This document shows, one piece after another, positions 12,159 to 23,186 of a DNA stretch of 64,000 bases; within the stretch, counting starts at the first letter, position 1, and each line of letters opens with the position of its first letter. Made by a program: the position numbers and the translations under genes. The DNA is taken from contig NC_016473.1 in assembly GCF_000226095.1 (NCBI RefSeq), positions 558,001 through 622,000 of the forward strand, given 5' to 3'. The notes beneath the pieces were generated by a model. It saw only the letters and a program-made list of their open reading frames with translations. It did not search any database and was not told the DNA's origin. Origin of the DNA: Thermothelomyces thermophilus ATCC 42464 (lineage: Eukaryota; Ascomycota; Sordariomycetes; Sordariales; Chaetomiaceae).

Positions 12159-12362
12159 CTACCGTCCAACTGTGACATTTCCCCCCTGTATTAACGCGTC
12201 CAACTCCCACGGGTTGAGCGTACTCCGCCTGCGGGATGCTACCCTGCTCGTCCTCCTCTCCCTCTTACGGACAGGAGACTTTTTCGGGTCGGTGTCCACA
12301 ACTTGTTTCTGTTGTTGGTGCTGCCTCTGCTGCTGCTCTCGTTCTCGGTCTTGTTGTTGTTC

Positions 12363-12394
<32 letters not shown>

Positions 12395-15109
12395 GCGGTT
12401 GTGGTTGCCGCCTTCGCTCATGTTGCTTCTGCGCCTGCGACCGCCCCGGCTGAGGCGCCTTCACCGGCGGTGAGAACCCCAGCTCATCCGCGTCCTCATC
12501 TCCGGCCGCGGTCGCGGTTGTGGCGGTGCTAGTGCAGCTGGGCGGCGCACCGTCTGACGTCGAGGCCGACGTGGACGCGGTTCCTGTCGTGGCACTGTCG
12601 CTTTCGGAGCGAGTGCTGATCGCAGCGGTGGCGGCATCTGCGGGGTTGAAATCCGTGTCCGCGAATTCGGTCGAGCCCGCAGCTGTCGTCGCGCCTGATG
12701 GGGGGAGGTTCACCCCCTTGCCAAGGCGGGCGGCTTTCAGCTTGGCTCGTACCCGGGCTGCGTCAGCCTCGCGTTCCGAGGCGGCAAGCTTGGCCGTGAT
12801 GGCCTCCATATTCAGGGGCGATTGCTGCGGCGCCGGGAGCGCATTGTTACAACCGGGGCGGGGGAGTGGTAGGCGGGAGTTTACGCGCTTCGGGGAGCGG
12901 CTCGGTGAAGGCGCGGGTGATGGGCCCGCAGCAGGGGCTGACGGGGATGGAGGGCGTTTGGCCGGTTCGGCGTTTGCGCTCTTGTTTGGACTCTTGTTTG
13001 CGCTCCTGTTTGCTGTACTCCTGTTCGTGCCGGTGGATCTCACTGACGCAGCCGACGTGGCCGAGGCGGCACGCGGCCGTCTGGCGCTGTGGCTCGAGTG
13101 CTCGTCCGGCCGAGATTCCGACCTCCCCCGAGTAATCGGAGGACGAGAGGGCCGGGGTTTTGCTGGCGGCTTCGACGTGTTCTTTGCCTTCTCCCCCTCC
13201 TCCTTCCTAATGACCTCCCTCCTCGTAGTCTCCCTCTTGGAGGGCTCGACCTTCTTGGCGGCCTCGGCGATCTTGACAGGGTCAACCTTCTTGGAGGGCT
13301 CCCTGTTCCTGGTAGTGGGTGGTACACGCTTTTGGGCTTTCGCCGCAGGGGCAGCGGCAGCGGACTTTTTCGACGTGCGCTCGTCGGCAGCCTTATTCAG
13401 GGGCATGGTCTCTACCGAGGTGTCTGGCGTAGAAACAGCGGCAGAAGGCGGAAGCTCGACTTTCGCGGCCTCTTCTGGAGGCACCGTGCGCAGCGACAGG
13501 ATCGGCTTCCTGTGCGGTGACTGCTGTAACCTCTCAAGGTGGGGCGGTGGTAGGGGAGGTTCTTCTGCGTCAATGCTCCGGGCGTTCTCTTCCGCAATGG
13601 TCGGGAAGCCCTTTGGCGGCTTCCTGTTGTGTGGGCGCTCGCCTCTGTTTGCGGCCGTGAAGGAGTCACGCAGCGGGCTGAGCTCTGGCGGAGAGGGCAT
13701 TGGCGCCGATGGCAGCATGATCGATTGTTGTAGGATCTCAACGTTTGGCTCCTCCACGTCCAGATCGTCGACATCGACGTCGTGGTCAAACATGCTAGAG
13801 GCATCGCTGCCGTCATCATCGGCTCCCCGGTGGGGAACCAGATCCAACGGCCCTTCGTCGCAGTGTGGTTGGGGATCGTCTTCCTCCTCCTCGTTCTCGG
13901 AGCCGTCTCCCAAACGCAGAGCGTAACCGTGGGATGTTTCCTCCACATTCTTCACCTTTACCGGGCTGAGTCGTAGACCCATCTTCAGCTCTTCAACATT
14001 AACGGGCCGACCGCTCGCCTGCATCCTCTTGCGCCAGCCGTCCATGAGATGGACGGCCTCCTTCCAGCGAGTCTCCATCTTCTCCCAGCCGTCGCGCAGC
14101 CTGTGGATCTCGTCCTCACGCACGACGACCTCCTCAATAGGGACAAAGGACGGGTTCGTCAGGATGGTGCGGAGGTGTTCGAGCACCGCATCCACTTCGA
14201 TCGACAGATCGGCAGGATTGGAGGCCAGGGCCAGGGCATGCCCGTCCCCGTTTTCGGGCGGATTGCCATTGACGACGTCCCAGCCGCTCATCTCCTTGAG
14301 CTGCTCGGTCGTCCGCCGGATCAATTGAAGCAGCCCCTCGTTCTCCTCGCTGAGACTTCTTGCCAGCTCGGCCAGGAAAGCGTTAGTTTCCGTGCGAAGG
14401 TCACAATTCTGCCCGTCAGCGCCGCAAGGCCGCGAGCCATGCTCGGCTTCTGAACCGGTATCGCCGACCACTGTGATGCTTGTGACACCCGTTCCCTTTC
14501 CGGCCCCCCTCGCGCGGGCGGCTTCGGTGACGGCCTTCTTGAGGCTCTCAATCTGGCGGTCGCGCTTGCGCACCTCGTTGGCGCAGGAGGCCCGCGTCTG
14601 GGCCACGAGCGATTTCGTGCGAGCGGCCTCCTCCTTCAGGCGGTGAACGGTCGCCTCGGACGCCTTGAGATTTGTGCGGAGCGCTGCCTCGGCCGCTTCG
14701 CTCAAGCCAACCTTCCGCTGCGCCTCGGCGTACTTTTCCTGCAGGCGCTGGATGTCGTTGGCCTGCCGTAGGGACTCGGCACGGAGGGTCCGCAGGGTGG
14801 TCGAGAGGGACTCGCGATGTTCAGCGTCGCGCTACGGTGGGATGATTTGATTAGTGACGAGAGTCGAGGGGTGCAACAAAAGCGAAGAAAGAGGGTTTGC
14901 CAATTGGGGTACAAAAGAGAACTCACATCTCGCCGCAAAATCAGGTCATTGATGACAGCCATGACGCGGCTCATGGTCTCGGCCACCTCGGCATCGGTGT
15001 CGCCCGGATGGGCAAAGTCGATGCCGTTGCCATCGCGTAGCAAGCCGCGGGACAGCAGTTGGTTGTTGATGTACAGCGACGCTGTACGCAAGTTCTCGGA
15101 CTCGATCAT
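12159..15109 (-). CDS. ADIP-domain coiled-coil protein, NIMA-interacting TinC-like
   Basis: Two exons, 14927..15109 and 12159..14831, encode 951 residues. The start is ATG 15109 (MIESENLRTASLYINNQLLS); the frame is open further upstream but without an ATG. The N-terminal 160 residues match the afadin/alpha-actinin-binding (ADIP) type: a short globular start, NDLILRRDRDAEHRESLSTT, and a long coiled coil (about 62 to 135, e.g. LRTLRAESLRQANDIQRLQE). The middle is disordered, rich in Ser, Pro, Lys and Arg. Near the C terminus lies a run of 12 Gln, interrupted and followed by more Gln, then a basic stretch and a closing motif STLNPWELDALIQ that looks conserved. In Aspergillus nidulans the TinC protein of this class binds the NIMA kinase at spindle pole and nuclear periphery; that role here is inference. 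The intron (14832..14926) has canonical ends. Confidence 0.75.
12352..12397 (-). repeat. (CAA)n repeat encoding polyglutamine
   Basis: On the minus strand nearly pure CAA codons encode about a dozen Gln residues in the TinC-like protein. The pure codon use, unlike the surrounding mixed codons, suggests recent microsatellite expansion. Confidence 0.85.
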
Positions 15110-16464
15110 CGCGGCCGACGCTTGCTCCTCTTCATGGGGTTCTCCTCCTCTCTTCGGATCGTTTTGTTCTGAGACACACACACAGCCCCAAAGGGCAAGG
15201 AATCAATCGACTGCTGCTGGTTTCGGGTTATTTTTTTCTGTGCGCGATCTGGGAAGCAGCTCCCTCTCCTGGATGCAGTGGAAGAAAGGGCAACGGCAGA
15301 CAAAATGCGGATGGAAAGACCCCGTTTTCGTGCTGACGAAAAATTCAACGCTCAATGTCCAACATGGCCAATTCCGGGGTAACTAGCAGGTGCAACCGAG
15401 AGCTCGAGCTCAAATGCGACGCCGCTGCAAGCTCGAGCTGCCTGTGGTCGAGTACTGTTTATTTGGTGGGGCGTTGCTGTGGCAGCGGGATTGCATTGGC
15501 ATGGATCAGCATCCCATTCCAATAACTACACAGAGGAGCCCATAGCCAGCCCTAACCCTCCGCCCTCCTTCCACCCTCGCTCCCAGGACCATCCCAGCAG
15601 TGTCAGATCATGTCGAGAGGAAACTTGCAGATTCTCGGCGCAGATCCGAATTTGGGGCCACCATTTACACATTTATTTGGGCTCGGAAAGGTTCCGCCGA
15701 GACGGGAATGCATTGTACCCTACATGCGCGTATGCACTCTCCGAGCGTAGTGCGAGTATATTCCGTCCTTGACTACGGATGAATCACATGTGTTTCAGGG
15801 TCCCGAATGTTTCGAGTTTGGCACGCTATCGACTGGGCCATACTCGTTTGTTTCATTTGTCGTGGTCCCTGAAACCCTCCGATCAGGGAAGGTCGGGAAC
15901 GGCCCACTTGGTCAACCGAACCAACGGGTCTCCCACATCATCTCAAGTCGGCCGCCCTCCAGTCGCGCGCTCTTCAGTATCAAGCAAATCCACCGTTCTG
16001 ATACCTTGACTGTTTTTGTCGATGCTTATCATCAAACGTTAGCTTGCGATGGTCCTGGCTTGTGAGACGATGATACGCCGTGATCAAAATCACACATCAG
16101 ACGAGTTTGAGAAGATTATTGGAATCGCGGTGCTTGTCACCATGTACCCTTCGGCGCAAGAGCAAGAGAGCTCGAGCGACGAGGAGGACGGTCTGATGGC
16201 CCCGCGTGCGTCATCATGGTGTGGCCAACAGGCTAATGGGAGAAGGAAGGAAAAGAATAAGAAAGAAACAAGACAATGACTCACCAATCTCAAAATTGTG
16301 CCAGGTTCTTTGCAATCGGTGGTTGGCCCCCCACATGGAGGCAACCTCGTAGCCCTGCTGGGTTGTGCCATGCCTTTTATCTTCTTCTTCTTCTTCGTCT
16401 GCTGGCAACGGCCGTAGAACAGGTACATCATCTGTCCATTCCCGTAGCGACAGCGCGCAACACA
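15110..16464. other. Intergenic, gene-free
   Basis: 1.36 kb upstream of the TinC-like gene and downstream of RRP7. It includes (TTC)n near 16380..16398 and imperfect AGCTCGAGCT copies near 15400..15440. No supported gene. Confidence 0.45.
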
Positions 16465-17454
16465 TCAAGACTCGGGCACAAACTTGGCCTTCTTCCCCCG
16501 CATTGCCTCGAGCTTCTTCCGGTCCTCCTCGAACCTCTTGAGAAGTTCGGCCTGCTCCTCCTTCTTGCGCTCCCGCAGCTGGAACCGGTAGAAGTTTGTA
16601 AGCTCTTGCTTCTTCTTCTCCTGCTTCTCCAGCATCCTGCGCTTTGCCTCCTCCGCCTCGGTGCGGCTGGCCGGCGCGGCCCGACCACCCCTGGTGACGG
16701 TGACGAAGCCGTCCTCGTCCGGCTCGTTCCGCAGCCTCTTGGCGATCTCAGCCGCCTCCTGCTCGCGCTGGGCAAACAGCGTCGAGAAGGCGTCCACCGA
16801 CGCCTGCAGGGCCGCCTTGTCCGGGTACGAGAGCCGGTTGTGGGCCTTGAGCCAGACCGAACCCAACGGCGGGACCTTGCCGGCCAGCACGTCACCACCG
16901 CCGGCGCCGTCATCGGCCCCCCAGGTGGGGTACTTCTTCGTCTTGTGCGTCTTGGCGATCGCCCTGAGCACCTGCTCCACGCTCTTCTCGTCGGCGAGGA
17001 GGACGACCGCGGTGTTGCCGCTCCTACGCAGGGGTCGGGTCCACGTGCTGGGCAGCCGGGCGGCGGCTTCCTCCCGCGCCCGCTCGGCCTCCTCGTCCTC
17101 TCGCTTGCGCTTCTTGCCGTGAGCCTGGAGCAGGCGGGCCGCGTGGGCCGGCTGCGCGGCGTCGATGAGGGACTGGGTCTGCGAGTGCGCGTCCTTCCGC
17201 TTGCTCTCAAAGCTTGCGCTCTCGAAGCGGCCGGCGCCTACGAGAGACGCAAACAGGGCGCGGAGGTGCGCCTCGGTGCTGTCGGCGGGGACATTGGTCA
17301 GGAAGAGGCTGCGGTCGTCGGTCGGAGTGGGAATCTTGGGCGTGTGGCGCCGTACGTAGAGGTAGTGCACGACATTGTGGGGAAATGACGGTATTGGCGG
17401 GATGGCAACAGGGAGGACGGAGAAGTCCCCGATGGTCGCGGGACCGGAAGGCAT
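16465..17454 (-). CDS. RRP7: Ribosomal RNA-processing protein 7
   Basis: Nucleolar factor of the small-subunit processome (UTP-C/CURI-type complex) needed for pre-18S rRNA processing. Single exon of 329 residues, a normal length for the family. The N-terminal half is an RRM-like fold (residues about 45 to 200) starting with DDRSLFLTNVPADSTEAHLR. Insertions rich in charged residues follow (KKRKREDEEAERAREEAAAR), then GSVWLKAHNRLSYPDKAALQ. The C-terminal Rrp7 domain is clear: NEPDEDGFVTVTRGGR, FYRFQLRERKKEEQAELLKR and the end LEAMRGKKAKFVPES. The start ATG at 17454 gives MPSGPATIGDFSVLPVAIPP, which agrees with family N termini. A long antisense frame over the gene is a shadow of GC-rich codon use. 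Confidence 0.95.
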   Translation of the reverse strand: MPSGPATIGDFSVLPVAIPPIPSFPHNVVHYLYVRRHTPKIPTPTDDRSLFLTNVPADSTEAHLRALFASLVGAGRFESASFESKRKDAHSQTQSLIDAAQPAHAARLLQAHGKKRKREDEEAERAREEAAARLPSTWTRPLRRSGNTAVVLLADEKSVEQVLRAIAKTHKTKKYPTWGADDGAGGGDVLAGKVPPLGSVWLKAHNRLSYPDKAALQASVDAFSTLFAQREQEAAEIAKRLRNEPDEDGFVTVTRGGRAAPASRTEAEEAKRRMLEKQEKKKQELTNFYRFQLRERKKEEQAELLKRFEEDRKKLEAMRGKKAKFVPES

Positions 17455-18161
17455 CTTTGTATTGTGGTTGATGAGGATTGGCTCTGAAGGAGAGTCGGAA
17501 AATTAAGAGCGATCTGCTGCAATTGTCAAGAAAATTCGGGCCCCACAGGTAGTGATGCGGCTTATCGGAGCTCAAGGTCTGATTGGCTGCAATGAATATA
17601 CACTACGTGTGGAGGACCACTTCCTCCCAAGCACTTTCCAGCAGCAAAGCATCCTATGCTTGGGTTCTGAAAAATGCCGTTCCTACTTCGGACTGCAAGT
17701 AAGATTTCAGATGACTCTCTCTCGAGCATCGATGGACACGATTTCTTTTTGGCCCGGCGCGGAGCCCTGCATTCAACGATCCCAGGGCAGTCCCACACCA
17801 AGACGAGAGTACCTATTAAGGGTGCCCTTTCCAATTTGCAAGGGCACGATAGCCCGGGTATTCAGCTGGCGAGCTGTGAACGACTACCACTCATCTCAGT
17901 CTGCCTTGTCGACTTTTTCTGCATGTTTTCACGTGCACCACAGGCGCTTGAGAAACAACGACTCGGCCCAATCATCATCTTCTGCTCTCCGCCTCGTTGA
18001 AGATGTAGTTTCGCCCTGTAAGAGTCAACAATGTCACTGACTTATCAGGCTGTCACAGTTTGCCGATCGCGCTGGGGGACCGATCCATCTCCGGACCAAT
18101 TCGGTGTGAATTCTCGGTATACACCCTGCGCGCCCGAGCCGGCCAGCTTAGCTCTTAGATC
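17455..18161. other. Intergenic, RRP7 upstream region
   Basis: 707 bp between the RRP7 start and the stop of the MOSC-reductase gene, both on the minus strand. No motif or gene recognised. Confidence 0.45.
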
Positions 18162-20183
18162 TCAAATCTCAATCGTGATACGTCCGATTCCGCGGCTGAC
18201 GCATGCCAACATGGAAGTCGCCTTCTCCTCTTCCATGAGTGCCGTCCCCCGGTGGTCCACCCGACCCTCCTTGAGGTCAACCCGGCAGGTACCGCAGTTG
18301 CCGACGCAGCAGCTCGAGTCGACCTCGCCAAACTCCCTCTGCAGGCACTCGAGCAGCGTCTCTTCCTCGCCCACCCTGATGGTCTTGCCGCCCTTATTGG
18401 CCACGACGACCTCGAACGGGTCGCCCGACACGTCAGCCTCGAAGGCCTCAAAGTGCACTTCCTTCTCGGCGATGCCGTGCGCCTTCGTCTCCCTGGCGGC
18501 CTCGTCCATGAGCCGCTTTGGCCCGCAGAAGTACAGCTTCGAGTTCCACGGCATGCCCTCGATGATGCGGCGGATGCTGAGCCGCTGGCCGGCCGCTTTG
18601 TCATAGATGACGACGTCGTCGCCCAGCTTGGCCAGGCGCTCCCGGAACGGCACGTCCTCGACCGAGCGCACGGCGTAGTGCAGCGTCGCGCTGTAGTGGA
18701 TCCGCTTGTAGTGTTCAAACAGCGCCAGGAATGCTGTGATGCCGACCCCGCCGGCCACGAAGATGTGCTGCCCACCACGTCAGCGAGGTAATTCCCAATT
18801 GGGGTCCCTGCTAAGGGGTTCCTTGGGGGGGGGGGGGGGGGGAGGGAGCGAATAGAAAGAGGAGTGCTGCTTACATTGCTCGCGGCGGTGGCAACCTGCA
18901 CCGAGTTCGTGATGGCGCCCACCTGGACCGTGTGCCCGACCTGAACGATCTCGTGCAGGTACCTTGACCCGCCGCGGCTCTTCTCATCCAGCGCCACGCC
19001 AAGCTGGAACCGGTTCCGGTCGCCATCGACAATGGAGTAGGCCCGGACCAGGCCGTTGCCCAGCCTGATCCGGGCATGCGCCCCGTGCCTCAGCTGCACT
19101 TCCTCCTCCCCATCCTCGCGCAGCGGCTCGACCGCTTGGAGCACAAACGACACGATGCGCTCTGTCTGCCTGGTCCTCTCCACCACACGGTACTCCCTCC
19201 AGCGCTGTCGTTCCTTGTCCCCGTTTCCGTTCTCTCCCCCCTCTCCCGCTTGCTCACGGGCCTTCCTGCGCTCCCTCGCCCGGTGCCGGACCACCCGGGC
19301 GCGGAACGCGTCCCTGGCCTCGGCGCCCAGCTCCTCGATGGCCGCCAGGGCCTCGTTCATGGCGGGGTCGCCCGTGTTGCGATGCAAGTACTCCTGGACG
19401 CGATCGATGGTCCACTCCGGGTGGGGGCGCGCGACCAGGCGGATGACGTCACCGGCCCGGACGGCGCCCGGGCGGAGTACGCGGAAGTACCAGCCGGTCC
19501 GGCTCGTCCTCCAGGTGGCCGGGGCAAAGTTCTTGAGCCGGAACCGGTGGTTGAGCTTGAAGCACGGCTGGCGCGGCAGCGAGACCTGCAGTAGCACCGG
19601 CGGCTCCGCGTCCGGGCCCGGGTCGGGCGGCGATATGGACACGGTGTCGCCGATGCAGAGGTTGCGCTCGTTGAGGTGGCGCGTCACCAGGTTCTCGCCG
19701 AAGCCTCCGGGTCGGAAGGCGTCGGCGGCCGAAGGGTACTCGGCGCGCCAGGTTGCGTAGTGCGACGAGCAGTCTGTTGTCGTGCTTGTGTGAGTAGTAA
19801 GCGCTTGGGTGCGTTGAATCTTGAGTTCCAACTCCTTCAACGGCCCATCATGGAGAAGTAGGAATCTATGAGAGAAAAATATATATATACATATACATAT
19901 ATATACAAAAGAATGAATAGAAAAAAAAGAATATGTACGACTTACACCCGTGGATGGCCTTGTCTACGCCGCCGTGGAAGGTCGGGTCGTGCTCGTCGCC
20001 CTCCAGTCCCAGCTCCGTCACGCGCACCGGTCCCTCACGCGGCGTCTTGTCGATGCCTGACTGCACGGCAAGCCCCGGTAGGGGCTTCATTTTGCCTGTG
20101 CGTACCTCGAGGATGGTGTCACTTGTGAAGGGGGCATAGAGATCTACCTCTTGGAGGTGCTCTGCATCCACCTTGTGCGGCAT
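18162..20183 (-). CDS. MOSC domain fused to FMN/2Fe-2S (phthalate dioxygenase-type) reductase
   Basis: Three exons, 19946..20183, 18875..19773 and 18162..18767, give 580 residues. Residues about 20 to 235 form a YiiM-like MOSC domain with its three-helix tail: VRTGKMKPLPG, LGLEGDEHDPTFHGG, PGGFGENLVTRHLNERN and the conserved Cys in PRQPCFKL. MOSC domains bind the molybdenum cofactor through that Cys. An FNR-type reductase follows: VRAYSIVDGDRNRFQLGV (flavin), HIFVAGGVGITAFLALF and SKLYFCGPKRLMDEA (NAD(P)). A C-terminal plant-type ferredoxin domain has SSCCVGNCGTCR and a distal Cys in MLACVSRG, that is C-x4-C-x2-C...C. The order suggests electron flow from NAD(P)H through flavin and 2Fe-2S to a Mo cofactor on the same chain. 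Substrate unknown. A TTTTTATAG just before the ATG may mark a 5' UTR intron. Intron 2 holds a G18 run. Confidence 0.88.
18825..18842. repeat. G18 homopolymer in intron of the MOSC-reductase gene
   Basis: Eighteen consecutive G on the plus strand (C on the sense strand) inside intron 2. Confidence 0.85.
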
Positions 20184-22626
20184 GTTCGAGTCCTATAAAA
20201 AGAAAAGATTTGAAAAAGGAATAAAGAGAAATGAGAAACAAACTATTAGGAAACAAATATGCCGCTTTTCTTGGAGCAAGAAAGGGGATGAAATGCCCGT
20301 CTGTGAAGGCGTGGCGCCAAGGCGTGAAGCAGTCAGCGCGTGTTGGCAGATCCAGTGAAAGGGTATTCTGGTCTTTGAGCCGCTTCCCAGCCGGGAACTC
20401 CCTTTCTATGGCGGGGTACAGTACGGGGAAGGGAAATGTGGAAATACTCTACTCCCCCACTCCTTCATTCTGAACAAAGCTTGGCACGAAAGCGGATTTT
20501 ATCAATCCCTCACGGACCTGACTAATCAAAATGACAGACATCACAATAATACGGCAATTACATGGCCTCTGATTTATCTGACAGGTTCGGCTCTGACTAA
20601 GATCCTCTTATTAAGTGACGGGACACCAAGGCTTTTAAGCTTGAAGTGGAAGGTCATCCTCTACAGAGCACGGTTGCTTAGGGAACAGCAAGAATAAATC
20701 CGTGTGTATAAAGGGCAGAACAAAATCCCTTTTTATCCAATGGTCGTTGAACCCTATATGATCTTTCTCCTAGGGCCAAACTCGAAGGCATCCTTAAGCC
20801 TGATTACAACAGAGTAGTCGAAAGTTACTCATGGTTCGCAAGAAGGCCGGGTGGAGACAAGTCGGGTGATACCCCTAGCGCGCTAGATTACCTACGGCAG
20901 AGAGGAGCAGCGAAAGCGCTCATGATCCTGAAGCTCCGAGCTTATACGGGGGGTAACTATATAGCCTTGTGCTACAACGCCGAGTAATGAGCATAAAAAA
21001 AGCAGGGTACGTAACATTGGCATGACCTTTTCTGGTCACATGCGGCCATTTGTGTAAAGGTTGGCCATTCTTGAGGATGGCTAAGCAAGCAAGCTCGGGA
21101 AAGAGCGAGGCAAGTACGCACATACATGCCTGGACTACGAAGTAGAAGGTTACCGGGATTCCTGCTTTGGGGTCGAGCGGCCGGTTATCGGCGGCGGTTA
21201 CGTTGTATTCGGTCCTGTTCTTTCTTCTCGCATGTCTCATTACTACCACGGGATCCTCCGCAGCGACGCAATATAAGAAGACAAGGGAGCACTACGTCCG
21301 CATTGTGGGCGTACTAAGTTTCAACCACCCCAAGCCGTCTCAACCATCGTGGGGCTCGAGTAGCAGAGACGGGAAGGGGGCTCATTCGGAAGCACGTGCA
21401 CTGCATATACTATCGGGCGTTTCGGCAGAGTGATTGGCGGGTTCCGTGATGGAAGACCGCATTTCTAGATGGAGACATCCGGGGCTCCCCGAGTGTAAAA
21501 CTGGGTCAACGGGAACTCAAGAAGATGAGGCTCTCGCAACGCGGGGATCGTGCAGGTTGGTGCATGAAACCCGAACCTGGAGGATCTGCCGTTGTCTCAA
21601 ATCGTATTCGTTTAGGATCAACAAATGCGGTGTTTCGGTGAAGGGGATATTTCCATCACCTGGCCCGTGATGACAAGTGTGTAGGTAGGTGATTGAGCGA
21701 AAGTGAGGGAAGGCTATCACTTAGCAGGGACTTAGCCGAGCAAAGAGCCTCATGATCCATGGATGTGCTAGGGGTCCCTGGGTGATCCCCAGAACATGGG
21801 CTACGCAGCAGACCCAAAAAAAAGCATAAAAGAACAGGCCCAGATTAATGTGCCATTTGTGTTGACCTACATCAGTTACGATGGACTCGGCAGCATTTTG
21901 GTACCGGTGGAACTGAATTTTTTTAAAAAAAAAATACTACATGCAGGCTCGGTGATATATGCCGTGGTTAAATCTGGTAACAGACATCAGGAAGACAGAC
22001 CTGCGTGATGTACTGTATGTATTTCGCACATTCACAAGCGAAGAGGAGGGGCGAAATGTTCGAGCCCCTCACTTGGACGCTTGCGGCTTCCCGTGTGTCA
22101 CCACATCTGAGTAGGTACCCTTGTTTGCACCGCTGATTGGTTCCTGCCAGATTGAGCTCGATACTTAAGAGCCGCAAGGGCTTTTGCCAGATGTGCAGTG
22201 GCGCGTATGTTATGTACTGGAATCTGTACCCAGGAAAGAGATCACAGGAACGCTTCCATTCTTAGTGTACAATATACCAACCGTTGTATGCCGAATCCTA
22301 GAGCAGGGAATAGAGAAAGCAGGCGATGTGCCACTCTTGTAAACGCCTCTTGGGATGGCTATGATGTAGCTATTGGGTTCACAGAGCCATATTCCACAGA
22401 AAGTGCATGCAACGCTGTTTCCACTGGCCGGGCGTGCCTACCCACAAACCCCCAACCACCACAAACAAAAGCACAATTAGGTAAGTTCCCAAAACAGGGA
22501 ATGCGTACCATGACGATCGCAAGGCTCTTCCACAATTCTTTTATCCTTTCTCTTTTCTTTCCTGTTGATGCCAGCGAGAGGGCCACGTCGAAGCTCTCTC
22601 CTAGAACACCTGACAAACTACTGCTC

Positions 22627-22674
22627 CCCGATTGCTAACCTACCTGTACCAGGTAGCCATGGCGAGCAATCGGG
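22627..22674. repeat. Imperfect inverted repeat (hairpin)
   Basis: Outer arms CCCGATTGCT (22627..22636) and AGCAATCGGG (22665..22674) are perfect complements. Inside them CTACCTG (22640..22646) pairs with CAGGTAG (22650..22656) around a 3-nt loop. The two stems are separated by a 3/8-nt internal loop. Confidence 0.75.
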
Positions 22675-22973
22675 TCCTACCCTTGTTAGCAGCAGCACCC
22701 TCCACGTATGTACATGAACCGGGTCTTGCGGCTCTTCTACTCAGCCTTGTCTCCTCTCTGTCCTTTGTATGGCGATGACCTGGTCAAAACCACTCTTTAT
22801 GAAGTATAAATATATCACCCGCGAGGACCTACCCTGCAGCCAAGGTATGTGCTGGAAATTGGTGTCGCAGAACTATTTTGCGAGGTTCCTGCTTGCTAAC
22901 CTTCCTGTCCCCCTTCCTCTTTTTCTTGGAAGAAGAAGCGAAAGGGGAAAAAAGGAAGACGAGAAAAAGAAAT

Positions 22974-23002
22974 AAAGAAAAGAAAAGAAAAGAAAAGAAA
23001 GA
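22974..23002. repeat. (AAAAG)n microsatellite
   Basis: Five to six AAAAG units about 190 bp upstream of the F-box gene start. Confidence 0.85.
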
Positions 23003-23186
23003 GCAAAAATCCATGGAAGAGTAGAAGGCATGCTGGCTCGGTATATTTGCGGAGCTCGGTCTTCTTGCCTAGCTTATTCACACCCGCCGACAACAATCAT
23101 CATCACTCGACAGCAAGACTACGGCCCAAAGAGCTTGAATCGGGACTTTCTCGACAGAAAACGCCCCATCCCAGCAGCCGGGCAAC

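Larger units (their letters stand above)
20184..23186. other. 3-kb gene-free region upstream of two genes
   Basis: Lies between divergent starts (MOSC-reductase and F-box gene). Its base composition is visibly more AT-rich than the flanks from about 20.46 to 22.95 kb. It holds an imperfect hairpin at 22627..22674, TATA-like stretches (TATAAA near 20707 and 22805) and an (AAAAG)n tract at about 22974..23002. No open frame has protein-like composition. An old decayed insertion is possible, but no ends or coding relics could be recognised. Confidence 0.45.

Noticed and set aside
12520-13926. 468-residue open frame on the plus strand
   Set aside because: Antisense shadow of the TinC-like exon; GC-rich codon use keeps the opposite frame open and the translation has no protein-like motif.
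16276-17388. 370-residue open frame on the plus strand
   Set aside because: Antisense to RRP7, Leu/Arg-rich and without recognisable domains.
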